From Flavobacterium sp. N2038 (GTDB lineage: Bacteria; Bacteroidota; Bacteroidia; Flavobacteriales; Flavobacteriaceae): a stretch of DNA of 64,000 bases. A program made the translations under genes and the position numbers. The notes beneath the pieces were generated by a model. It saw nothing but the letters and a program-made list of their open reading frames with translations. It did not search any database and had not been told where the DNA came from. The stretch spans positions 1 to 64,000 of the forward strand of contig NZ_CP110001.1 in the NCBI RefSeq assembly GCF_025947185.1, in the 5' to 3' direction. Position 1 is the stretch's first letter; every line of letters begins with the position of its first letter. Positions 28,193 through 37,500 of the stretch are shown in pieces.

Positions 28193-29239
28193 TTAGCAAT
28201 TTATTTCCTGCTTTTCAATAAAATTATAAATCACAATTGGAAACGGAAATTTTTTTAACTCACTGACAACCAAACCGTTTTCTAATTTTTCAGCAATTTT
28301 AATCTTCCAGAACTGAATATGAAGATGTTGATGCGAAAGTTTATGAACCACGGTCGCTTCATCACACCCTTCTATACCTATTATATTATATGTAGAAAAC
28401 AAATCGTTCTGAACAGCATTTGAAACTGTCGTAAAATCGGCAATATCAGTGGTTTCAAAAAGCGGGAATTCGTATAAATTATGCCAAATTCCTTTCGCCT
28501 CTCTTTTCTGTATTAAAGTATTTCCTAAAACATCTTCTAAAATCAAATAATTAAAGAAACGATTGGTCACTTTTAGCTTTTTAGATTTTACAGGCAATGC
28601 AGGCACTTTCTTTTTTTGGAGAGCCGCACAACTTTCATTAAAATCACATACTTTGCAATCCGGACTTTTAGGTACACATTGCAAAGCTCCAAATTCCATT
28701 ATCGCCTGATTAAAAATTGCAGGAGTATCTTTTGGCATTAATTCGAATGCCAGTTCCGTAAACTCTTTTTTAGTAGCCGATAAAGCAATATCCGACTCTA
28801 TATCAAAATAACGGGAAAGCACTCTGAAAACATTTCCGTCTACAACAGGAACAGCTTCATTATAAGAGAAAGAAGCGATTGCAGCGGCCGTATATTCACC
28901 TACTCCTTTTAATTTTAATAACTCTTTGTAGTTTTCAGGAAAAACTCCATCTAACTCATTTGCGACATATTGAGCCGTTTTATGCAAATTTCTGGCACGA
29001 GAATAATACCCTAAACCCTGCCAAAGTTTCAAAACCTGCTCTTCTGAGGCATTTGCCAGGCGAAAAACTGTAGGAAATTCTTTTATAAACGAAAAAAAAT
29101 AAGGCATTCCTTGCGCAACTCTCGTTTGTTGAAGCATAATTTCTGAGAGCCAAATTAGGTAAGGATCGGTCGTATTTCGCCATGGCAAATCACGTTTGTT
29201 TTGTAAATACCAATTTATCAATATGTTATGAAAATTCAT
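28193..29239 (-). CDS. mutY: A/G-specific adenine DNA glycosylase MutY
   Basis: MutY removes adenine mispaired with 8-oxoguanine. I place the start at 29239 (MNFHNILINWYLQNKRDLPW), since the seven upstream residues are not family-like. Features: catalytic Glu in EIMLQQTRVAQG, helix-hairpin-helix LKGVGEYTAAAIASFSYNE followed by the catalytic Asp in VVDGNVFRV, and the iron-sulfur cluster ligands C-x6-C-x2-C-x5-C in QCVPKSPDCKVCDFNESC. A C-terminal NUDIX-like 8-oxoG-recognition domain follows (NTLIQKREAKGIWHNLYEFP, VVHKLSHQHLHIQFW). First gene of the mutY-ssb-gldE-gldD operon. Confidence 0.95.
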   Translation of the reverse strand: MNFHNILINWYLQNKRDLPWRNTTDPYLIWLSEIMLQQTRVAQGMPYFFSFIKEFPTVFRLANASEEQVLKLWQGLGYYSRARNLHKTAQYVANELDGVFPENYKELLKLKGVGEYTAAAIASFSYNEAVPVVDGNVFRVLSRYFDIESDIALSATKKEFTELAFELMPKDTPAIFNQAIMEFGALQCVPKSPDCKVCDFNESCAALQKKKVPALPVKSKKLKVTNRFFNYLILEDVLGNTLIQKREAKGIWHNLYEFPLFETTDIADFTTVSNAVQNDLFSTYNIIGIEGCDEATVVHKLSHQHLHIQFWKIKIAEKLENGLVVSELKKFPFPIVIYNFIEKQEINC

Positions 29240-29298
29240 CGTAAAATACTTAGAATACAAAAGTAAATGTTTATGTAATTAAAATTTAACGAATTAGC

Positions 29299-29330
29299 TT
29301 GATTAATTATTTTTTTAATTCCTATATTTG
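29299..29330 (+). promoter_or_regulatory. Promoter of hup
   Basis: TATATTTG at 29323-29330 with TTG at 29299-29301, a spacer of 21 bases, agrees with the Bacteroidetes promoter form. It is 50 bases upstream of the hup ATG. Confidence 0.65.
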
Positions 29331-29379
29331 CAAACTCAAAAAAATAGTACATCATTTATAAAATAAAATAGGAAAGAAA

Positions 29380-29670
29380 ATGACGAAAGCAGATATCGTA
29401 GCGAAAATTTCAGAAAAACTAGGTCTTGAAAAAGGAGATGTTCAAGCAACAGTAGAAACTTTTATGGAAGAAGTTAAGACTTCATTAGAAACTGGTGATA
29501 ATGTTTACCTAAGAGGTTTCGGAAGCTTTATCGTTAAAACCAGAGCTGAAAAGACTGGTAGAAACATTTCTAAAAACACTACAATTAAAATTCCAGCTCA
29601 CAACATTCCAGCATTTAAACCTGCAAAAGTTTTTGTAGAAGGAGTAAAAACGAACAACGAAGCAAAATAA
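29380..29670 (+). CDS. hup: HU-family DNA-binding protein
   Basis: A 96-residue histone-like protein that bends DNA and helps organise the nucleoid. The sequence is canonical: MTKADIVAKISEKLGLEKGD, the beta-arm start VYLRGFGSFIVKTRAEKTGR, and the DNA-binding arm with Pro in IKIPAHNIPAFKPAK. It is followed after 31 bases by a 30-residue basic protein gene, probably on the same transcript. Confidence 0.95.
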   Translation: MTKADIVAKISEKLGLEKGDVQATVETFMEEVKTSLETGDNVYLRGFGSFIVKTRAEKTGRNISKNTTIKIPAHNIPAFKPAKVFVEGVKTNNEAK

Positions 29671-29701
29671 TACTATTAATTAACATAAAATCTGACACGA
29701 T

Positions 29702-29794
29702 ATGCCAAGTGGTAAAAAAAGAAAGAGACATAAGGTAGCTACTCACAAACGTAAAAAAAGAGCGAGAGCTAACCGTCACAAAAAGAAAAAGTAG
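29702..29794 (+). CDS. Very small, highly basic protein, possible ribosomal or RNA-binding component
   Basis: A 30-codon gene starting at the ATG at 29702 and ending at TAG 29792-29794. The product begins MPSGKKRKRHKVATHKRK and ends RANRHKKKK; about 18 of 30 residues are Lys, Arg or His-adjacent basic residues, with no acidic residue at all. This composition is that of small ribosomal proteins. It is placed between hup and rng, and a strong terminator hairpin overlaps its stop. From memory, a similar short protein stands at this place in many Bacteroidetes. A ribosomal role, for example the extra large-subunit protein bL38 described in Flavobacterium ribosomes, is only a suggestion. Confidence 0.85.
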   Translation: MPSGKKRKRHKVATHKRKKRARANRHKKKK

Positions 29795-29812
29795 TTTTAA
29801 ACTACTTTTTTC
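29786..29812 (+). terminator. Terminator after the small basic protein
   Basis: AAAAAGTAGTTT at 29786-29797 pairs with AAACTACTTTTT, followed by more T. The left arm is the last codons of the small gene. Confidence 0.75.
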
Positions 29813-29846
29813 TTTTTAAAAGTTCATTGAAATTTGGGAAATTTAA

Positions 29847-30027
29847 AAAATTCCAAAAAATAAAATCCAAAATCCAAAGATTAAGAAATCAAAACTGATT
29901 TAAATTTGGATTTGGAATTTTAAAATTGAGATTTAACTTTTCCCTCCGGGTTAATACCTGTTAAAAAATATTGTTTAATCCATCTGTAGATAAGATTTTA
30001 GATCTTAGATTTTAGATTTTAGATTTT
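29847..30027. repeat. Intergenic repeats before rng: TTCCAAA inverted repeat and 7-bp GATTTTA tandem tract
   Basis: Between 29795 and 30087 no gene is seen. An imperfect inverted repeat joins AAAATCCAAAATCCAAAG (about 29862-29879) with TTTGGATTTGGAATTTT (about 29905-29921). At 29994-30027 five near-perfect copies of GATTTTA run in tandem. No clear promoter for rng could be identified. Confidence 0.6.
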
Positions 30028-30087
30028 CAAATCTATACTCTTCTCTCTATATTCTATTTTCTGAAAAAACAGATAAAAATTTACAGT

Positions 30088-31632
30088 GTGAATAAAGAAT
30101 TAATCATTAGATCTAGTTCTGAAGCCGTAGATTTTGCCTTATTAAAAGATGGAAAACTAATTGAATTGCACAAAGAAGAAGAGAAAAGCAACTTTCAGGT
30201 TGGTGATATTTTTATTGCCAAAATCAGAAAACCAGTTGCCGGACTTAATGCTGCTTTTGTAAATGTAGGCTTCGAAAAAGATGCCTTTTTACATTATCAC
30301 GATTTAGGTCCAAACTTAGCTTCCCAACTGAAATTCATAAAACTTGTAAGCGCAGGTAAATTAAAAGATTTCTCCCTAAAAACCTTTCAGTTTGAAAAAG
30401 AGATTGACAAAGATGGCATCATTACTGATATTTTAAGTGCCAATCAATCTGTTTTAGTTCAAGTAGTTAAAGAACCTATATCAACCAAAGGCCCAAGAAT
30501 AAGTGCTGAGCTTTCATTGGCTGGAAGATTTATCGTTCTAGTTCCTTTTTCTGATCGTGTTTCTATTTCTCAAAAAATAGAAGACAAAAAAGAAAAGGAT
30601 CGTCTAAAAAAACTTGTTCTATCGATCAAACCTAAAGGATTTGGTGTTATTGTTCGTACAGTAGCCGAAGGCAAAAACGTAGCCGAATTAGAAAAAGATT
30701 TGCAGAACCTGCTTGGCAGATGGACTGCAATGTGTAAAAAATTACCAACTGCTCATCATCCATCAAAAGTATTAGGAGAGCTTAACAGAGCTTCTTCAAT
30801 ATTAAGAGATGTTTTCAATGATACCTTTAGTGGTATTCAAATAGATGACGAAGAGTTGTACCATCAAACGAAGGAATATTTGCAAGAAATTGCCCCTTCA
30901 AAACAATCGATTGTTAAGTTTTATCAATCAAATGATACTCCCATTTTCGAGAAATACAATATAGAGAGACAAATCAAAACTTCTTTTGGCAGAACAGTTT
31001 CCATGAGTAAAGGTGCTTATCTTATCATTGAACATACTGAAGCACTTCACGTTATAGACGTAAACAGCGGAAACCGTTCAAACAAAGCAACCAACCAGGA
31101 AGACACCGCCATGGAAGTGAATATGATTGCCGCAGCAGAAATCGCAAGACAACTTCGTTTGCGAGATATGGGCGGAATAATCGTAGTTGATTTTATCGAT
31201 ATGTCTAATCCTGAAAACAGGAAAGTCTTGTTCGACTTCTTGCGAGAAGAAATGAGCGACGATAAAGCAAAGCATAAAATATTACCGCCAAGTAAATTTG
31301 GTTTAGTCCAGATTACCAGACAGCGAGTAAGACCAGAAGTTAATATTAAGACCAGAGAAGAAGATCCTAACAAAGAAAATGGCGAAATCGAAGCGCCAAT
31401 TTTAATTATTGATAAGATCACCTCTGATTTAGAGAGACTTTTAAAAACCCACAATAAAGTTGTGCTTAACACACATCCGTTTGTGGCTGCATACCTCAGC
31501 AAAGGTTTTCCATCATTACGTTCAAAATGGTTTTTTGAACATAAGAAATGGGTGAAAATCATACCTCGTGACGCTTACACGTACTTAGAATACCATTTCT
31601 ATGATAAAAAAGGAAATGTTATTTCAGAATAA
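30088..31632 (+). CDS. rng: Ribonuclease E/G family endoribonuclease
   Basis: RNase E/G cleaves single-stranded RNA in rRNA maturation and mRNA decay. The start is GTG at 30088 (MNKELIIRSSSEAVDFALL). The 514 residues contain an S1 domain (GDIFIAKIRKPVAGLNAAFVN, VGFEKDAFLHYHDLG) and the catalytic DNase I-like region with IDVNSG and GGIIVVDFIDM, the two metal-binding Asp motifs. There is no long disordered C-terminal scaffold, so it is of RNase G length. Located downstream of hup and the small basic protein gene, as is usual in Bacteroidetes, but separated by a terminator. Confidence 0.93.
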   Translation: MNKELIIRSSSEAVDFALLKDGKLIELHKEEEKSNFQVGDIFIAKIRKPVAGLNAAFVNVGFEKDAFLHYHDLGPNLASQLKFIKLVSAGKLKDFSLKTFQFEKEIDKDGIITDILSANQSVLVQVVKEPISTKGPRISAELSLAGRFIVLVPFSDRVSISQKIEDKKEKDRLKKLVLSIKPKGFGVIVRTVAEGKNVAELEKDLQNLLGRWTAMCKKLPTAHHPSKVLGELNRASSILRDVFNDTFSGIQIDDEELYHQTKEYLQEIAPSKQSIVKFYQSNDTPIFEKYNIERQIKTSFGRTVSMSKGAYLIIEHTEALHVIDVNSGNRSNKATNQEDTAMEVNMIAAAEIARQLRLRDMGGIIVVDFIDMSNPENRKVLFDFLREEMSDDKAKHKILPPSKFGLVQITRQRVRPEVNIKTREEDPNKENGEIEAPILIIDKITSDLERLLKTHNKVVLNTHPFVAAYLSKGFPSLRSKWFFEHKKWVKIIPRDAYTYLEYHFYDKKGNVISE

Positions 31633-31637
31633 AAAAC

Positions 31638-31672
31638 AAAAACCGCCTCTCGAAAGATTGGCGGTTTTTTTG
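31638..31672 (+). terminator. Terminator after rng
   Basis: AAAAACCGCC at 31638-31647 pairs with GGCGGTTTTT at 31660-31669, followed by T. Confidence 0.85.
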
Positions 31673-31731
31673 TGCTTTTTTTTTAGCCACGAATTCACGA
31701 ATTAATTTTTATAATGATTCTTCAAACTGAT

Positions 31732-31809
31732 GTCACCCTGAGCGATCCCGAGGCTTCGGGAGAAGGGCGCTCCAATTTACAAGTGGGCTTCGACTTCGCT
31801 CAGCCCGAC
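31732..31809. repeat. REP-like inverted repeat pair
   Basis: GTCACCCTGAGCGA at 31732 faces TTCGACTTCGCTCAGCCCGA ending near 31808. The core CTGAGCGAAGTCGA is the same as at 11503 and 24351. An inner palindrome CCCGAGGCTTCGGG lies at 31748-31761. Further right, at about 31830-31875, TTGGAATTTGGAATTTC repeats occur. No gene lies in 31633-31881. Confidence 0.72.
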
Positions 31810-31881
31810 ACACCATAGCCTGCATAAAGAAGCAAAGTTTGGAATTTGGAATTTCAAAAAATTGGAATTTTCTTTTAAATT

Positions 31882-34256
31882 TTATTCCCTTACAATCTCA
31901 ATTCTCCTTCTAATTTCATTTCCGGAAGCATCTACAACTGTAATATAATGTATTCCTGTTGTTGGTGTAATGGGCAATTCATGAAAGGTTTTAGTTGTTG
32001 CTTTGTACACATTATCAACATACCAAAACAACTCTTTATCTCTTTCAGAATACGCTACTTTTAAAATTACCGGCTGTACATTGCTGTTAAAATCCTTCGT
32101 TAAATAAATTTTACTGTTTGCTTTTGGATAAATAAAATCCATTGTTGTCGTTTGCGTTCCCTCACAACCCTCCTTAAAAGGCGGCAAAGGCAAATATTCG
32201 ATATGCTGACTTTTGTAATACCAAGCCATTACGGGAGGTAAAACAAACCAGTTTTTAGTCACGATGTTCTCCACATTTTCGCAACTGCTGTTAACTTGAA
32301 ATTGTTCCGTTTTATCTAAATGAACCGTTTTATGATACGGACAAACCACTGTAGATTTTCCTTTTTTGAAACCCATTGTTTGATTTTCGGACAATTATCT
32401 TTAGCCAGATAACCACTTAAACGACAAACCTCAACTTCTTCTAAATCTTTATATGGCGTATCAAACCATCTTTGTCTTGGTAATAAATTAAAAACGTCGA
32501 ATAAAATTGGCGCAGCACTGGTAACCCCGGTTAATGTTGGACGCCCCTCTCCTGTTGCATTCCCAACCCAGATTCCCACAACATATCTGGAATTGGTTCC
32601 AATTGCCCACGCATCTCTGTTTCCAAAACTGGTTCCTGTTTTCCAGGCAATTTTAAGTGAACTGTCATAAAATTTCCATGCCTCATCTCCTTCTGGCCTG
32701 TTCACTTCTTCCATTGCGTTGTACGTTAACCAAATTGATCCTGCACCCAAAATATTCTTCTGATCTGTCTCTGAACCAAAATCAGGTATAAAATCATTTT
32801 TATAATTTAGTTCCGTAAATTCATTCGTTCGGTATTTACTATTGTTTTTGGTGTAATAATTTACCGTAGAGGAAAGATTGGCATACGTTCGGCATAAATC
32901 CCACAAATTACTTTCGGCACCGCCCAAAATAAGCGACAGGCCGTAATGATCCGGTGTTTTATTAATATTCTTTAGTTTGAATTTCTGCAGTTCTTCATAA
33001 AATTTATTCACTCCAAATTCCTGTAGCATTAAAACTGCCGGAATATTTAATGATCTTGACAAAGCACGATGTGCCGGAACGGCTCCATCAAAAGTAAGAT
33101 TAAAATTTTGCGGAGTATAACCTGAAATTTGCGTTGGTATATCAGCAACGAGAGTATTTGGCAATAACTCGCCATCATCAAGCATAGCACCATATAAAAG
33201 TGGTTTTAGAATACTTCCTGTACTTCGTGGAGCATCAATAATATCCACATCTTTTTGATGATCTGCATCGGCAGGAGAATTCCCAACATAACTTATTACG
33301 TTTCTATTTTGCACATCGATTACCAAAATGGCCAGATTATGCACTTCATTTTGCTTGTATTGATTGTAATAATATCGCGCAATTTGATTTACACGATTTT
33401 GCAATGCATAATCAATCGTAGTTTTTACTCTTGTTCCTTCTTCATTTTTGGCTACTCTTTGAAGTAAATGAGGTGCAATTTGCGGCAGATCATACGGTTT
33501 TTGAGGCAATGGTTCTTCTATTGAAAGTTCGTATGTCTGTTTGTCTATTATCCCTTCCTCATGCAATTTCAGCAAAAGACGGTTTCTTTTATTTAAAAGT
33601 TTTATTTGATTTTTTCCCGGATAAATTAAGCTTGGCGCATTAGGTAAAACTGCCAAAACAGCATTCTCAGCCCATGATAATTGATTAGACTGAACACCAA
33701 AATAACGCCATGAAGCCATTTCTAATCCCACAACATTTCCTCCAAACGGAGCGTGTGCTGCATACATTTCGAGAATTTCATTTTTAGAATATCCTAATTC
33801 TAATCGCGTGGCGAGAATAATCTCAATAAGTTTCTCAAAATAAGTTCTGTTTTTACCTTTTCGCGATAAACGAATAACTTGCTGTGTAAGTGTACTTCCT
33901 CCTCTGACTACTTTCCCCGCTTTTCTGTTTTGTTTAAAAGCATTTACCATCGCTCCCGGATTAAATCCCGGATGTTTATAGAAGTATTCATCTTCAAAGT
34001 AAACAATGCATTTTTTGAACTTATCGGGCACACTGTCCTGCGCGGGAAAACGCCATTGACCGTCACGAGCAATTTTAGCTCCGAGTAATTCTCCTTCTTT
34101 ACTTTCTATAACAGTCGAATACGGCTCTTTGAATAAAGTTCGGGGTATCGAAAAATAGTAAATCAGCAAGAGCAGAAATGCAATTGCTGATTTTACTTTG
34201 TTTCTTTTTATCCAGTTTATGATGCGTTGGAAAAACGCTTTTAATTTATTTTTCAA
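31882..34256 (-). CDS. pbpC: Penicillin-binding protein 1C, one frameshift
   Basis: A class A PBP with transglycosylase and transpeptidase domains, making or repairing peptidoglycan in the periplasm. The start is TTG at 34256: a stop lies just upstream in frame and no ATG is near. Order: membrane helix at about 20-40, GT51 domain (YFEDEYFYKHPGFNPGAMVN, GGSTLTQQVIRLSRKG), transpeptidase with the active Ser in STGSILKP near residue 343, SLN in RALSRSLNIP, KTGTSFGNRDAW, and the PBP1C-specific C-terminal domain with CPYHKTVHLD. The frame breaks at a run of six T at 32362-32367; adding one gives exactly 792 codons. Paired with the downstream-to-right A2M gene on the same strand. Confidence 0.92.
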
Positions 34257-34297
34257 TACTGATTATTTTACCGCAAAGGCGCTAAGTTATTCGCAAT

Positions 34298-34495
34298 CCC
34301 GATAGCTATCGGGACGCAAAGATTTTTCTTCTCGCAGATTCCGCAGATTTAGCAGATTTTACTTTATCTGCTTGATTTGCAAAATCTGCGAGAAACTTTA
34401 TTTTTTTGCCCACGGATTTTACGAATGAAACGAGTTTACACGGATATTTTTAATATAATCTGTGCGAATCTGTTTCATCCGTAAAACCCGTGGGC
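34298..34495. repeat. Three stacked palindromic elements
   Basis: The gap between pbpC and the A2M gene has no ORF of note. It holds CCCGATAGCTATCGGG at 34298-34313, a hairpin with CTCGCAGATT at 34331 facing AATCTGCGAG ending at 34392, and a longer imperfect palindrome from GCCCACGG at 34408 to CCGTGGGC at 34495 with inner paired blocks (TTACG/CGTAA and GAAAC/GTTTC). They could act as terminators or be non-autonomous mobile repeats. Confidence 0.65.
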
Positions 34496-34506
34496 TATTT
34501 TATTTT

Positions 34507-37500
34507 CTACTTCACAACCTCAACCCAGAATCCTTTTGTTCTGGCTAAGAATGTATTATCATACATGGCTTCGCATTGTAATCCAGGTAAATAATAATTT
34601 CCTAAATACGATGCGTTTAACAGAATTCGGAAAACTTTGGTTTCTCTGGCTTTCATTCCGAAGTAGAAATTAGTCCTGTCATCTCGAATATCTATATAAT
34701 CAGCAATGTTGTTTACTGCATCTCCGTAATCGGTGAAACGAGTGTTTACAATTTCGAATCCTGAAGGCAGAATTTGAGATAACGCTACATTCTGAACACT
34801 TTCTCCTCTTTGGTTTTTAATGGTAACTTCAGCAACAAACTCCGTTCCCTGGCTGATTTTTGAAACATTTATTACACTTCCTTTTCTGTTTTTGAAAACA
34901 ATAGAAGCCGTAACATCGCTTTGTACAGCATTTTCTTGTCCGATTGGTAATATTCCAGTGTTTAAAACACGAACATAAACAGTGTTGTTTTTATTGTTTT
35001 TCAGTGTAATACTATTTGTTCCGGAAGCAACTGCTATACTGCGATCTGCAACTGATTTATTTGTATTGATCGTCTCGCCCTTTCCATTTTTACTAAACTG
35101 GATATTAATTCCTTTTGGACCATTACTAATCGCAAATTTAGACATTGCATACAGGCAATAAGCGGTGGTCTGCGTGCTCATCCATTGGTTGGCAGACATT
35201 TCTTTGGCTAATTTTGCTGCTGTTGCGAATGATTTTTGCTTTTGATCTAAAAGAATCATTGTTTCCAGAGCCATTGCACGATTTCTCTCATCTGAGCCAT
35301 AATAGTAATAACTATAACCATCTGAACTGCCATCGATACTGGTACGTAAAAACAAACTTTGTCCCGCTGATTTTTGTCCTGCCAACACATAAGCAGCAGC
35401 CAAACGAAGCATGCTTTCATTCGAAATACCTTTTGTTTCCCGCAATCTGTTCATTGACGATAAATCGGCACTTCCGGCTAAAGCCAAAGTATATAAACGA
35501 TAAGCCTGAGCTAAGTCATTTCCGTATTTTGGTTCAAAACGCCATTGTTTTGCTTCTTTTTGCTGATACCCCAACCATTTTGATTTAAAATTGATTGGCA
35601 ATACATATCCCTTTTTCTCTGCCTCAATCAGGAAATGTCCTGCGTAAGAAGTTCCCCAATCATCTGCAATTGCATTTCCTTGCCAATAAGGCATCCCTCC
35701 ATTTGACAATTGAAAGTTCCCCAATCTTGCGATTCCAGCCGTTACATTCTTTTGAATTAATCCTTTACGAACAGCATCAATATCAGCAACATCTCCCAGA
35801 TACAATTGTGGGAAAACAGATGAAGTAGTCTGTTCTACACAACCATGTGGGTACTGAATCAGGAATTGTAATCTTCCATTCAAATTCATTGATGGCATTG
35901 ACGAAACTTCAAGTCTTGCTTTATTACTTCCGGCAATACCAAATGTTTTCCATGAAATTGTTTTTGAGCTATTTGGTGTTAAAATAACATCTGTAAAAGT
36001 ACTTGTAACCGGATTCGGATTCGTCATATCAATTTCTACATCATAAACCGATTTTTCGCTTCCGGACGTTGCTATAACCTGAACTTTTGCAATTCCGGTA
36101 GCAGCACCTACAACTAAATTAAAATAAGCCATTTTTTCATCTGGCTCAGTAAAACTTAGTTTCTGAACTGTACTTCCCATTATCTTCAAACCATTGCTGG
36201 TTTTTACCTGAATGGAAACATTTTTGATTTTATTTTCAGTTGCAAAAACGGTCACCGGTAGCGTTACTTTTTCTGATGGTGAAATTTTTCTTGGCAACGA
36301 AGCCAAAACCATCAACGGACTTTTAACCGGAGTTGCTTTTTCAACACTTCCGTAAGCGCTTGTCGCCGCATCTCCCGCCACAACCATTGTTCGGACTGAA
36401 CCAATATATTTCGGGAGTTTTAACTGATGAGATTTCGTTTCTCCTTTTCCTAATTTAAATGGACCGTAATACAATACAACCGGTTTAAAACGGTTTGCTT
36501 TTTTGGCTTTTCCGCCACCTAAATCCTGATCTCCTCCAATACTGAAAATCTGATTTATTTTTCCTCCATATGCTCCAATTACATCATCATAAACGTCCCA
36601 GGTTTTTACCCCCAAAGCTTCACGAACATAGAAACTATCCCAGGCATTTGGAGTTTTAAAACGTGTTAAATCCAAGAGTCCTTCATCTACAACCGCAATG
36701 GTATACGTCATTTCTTTTCCTGATTTTTCGCCCACTTTTACTGTAAAAGCCTGTTCCGGTTTTAGAACGTCTGGCATTGAAAGCGTTGGAGTAAGAATGG
36801 TATTTTTGTCCACCACTTCAATCGGAACGATTCCGTACATACGAATAGGCGAATCGTTTTTAGTTGAGGCATGTGGCTGTAGTAACGTAATATTAAAATA
36901 TACATTTGGCGCCATTGCACCGGTAATTGGAACTTCTACTTTTGTTTCTCCATTTTTAGTTTCGGCCCAAATAGTCTGAACCACTCGTGATCCGTTTTCG
37001 ATAGAAATCAGAGCACGTCCGCCTTCGCTTGAAGGGAAAGATATCTGCGCTTTTTCTCCAACAGCATAGTTTTTCTTATCGGTAGAAAATACCAGCATAT
37101 TTGCTGTAGAAGCGTCTCTGTTACGTGTTTTACCAGACCAGATTGGCCAGTCGATATTTACCGTTAATGCTGTTGCATGTCCATCTTCCTGATCTGCAAC
37201 CCGAATGAGATATCGTCCCCATTCTTCATCTGTCAAAGAGAACTGAATACTTCCTTTTCCGCTTGAATCTGTATTGATTACATAGGTTTTATAAGATGTT
37301 GTTGCATTTGACGAATTATAATTAGACAAATTATCGCTCGAAGAGTCCCACCACCAGCGCCAATCTACTTTAAATACTTTTACTTCCAGATTTCGCACCG
37401 CTTTTGGTCTTCCGTTTTCATCTACAGTAACAATATCAAAACGGTTTGCTTTTCTGGTTTCAAGCATATTATATTTATTCAGCTCCGGAGATTTAATTCC

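Noticed and set aside
29994..30027. CRISPR-like array from the repeated heptamers
   Set aside because: The unit is only 7 bases with no spacers and no cas genes are present.
35145..36979. Plus-strand frames opposite the A2M gene
   Set aside because: Low-complexity shadows of a conserved 1893-residue gene on the other strand.
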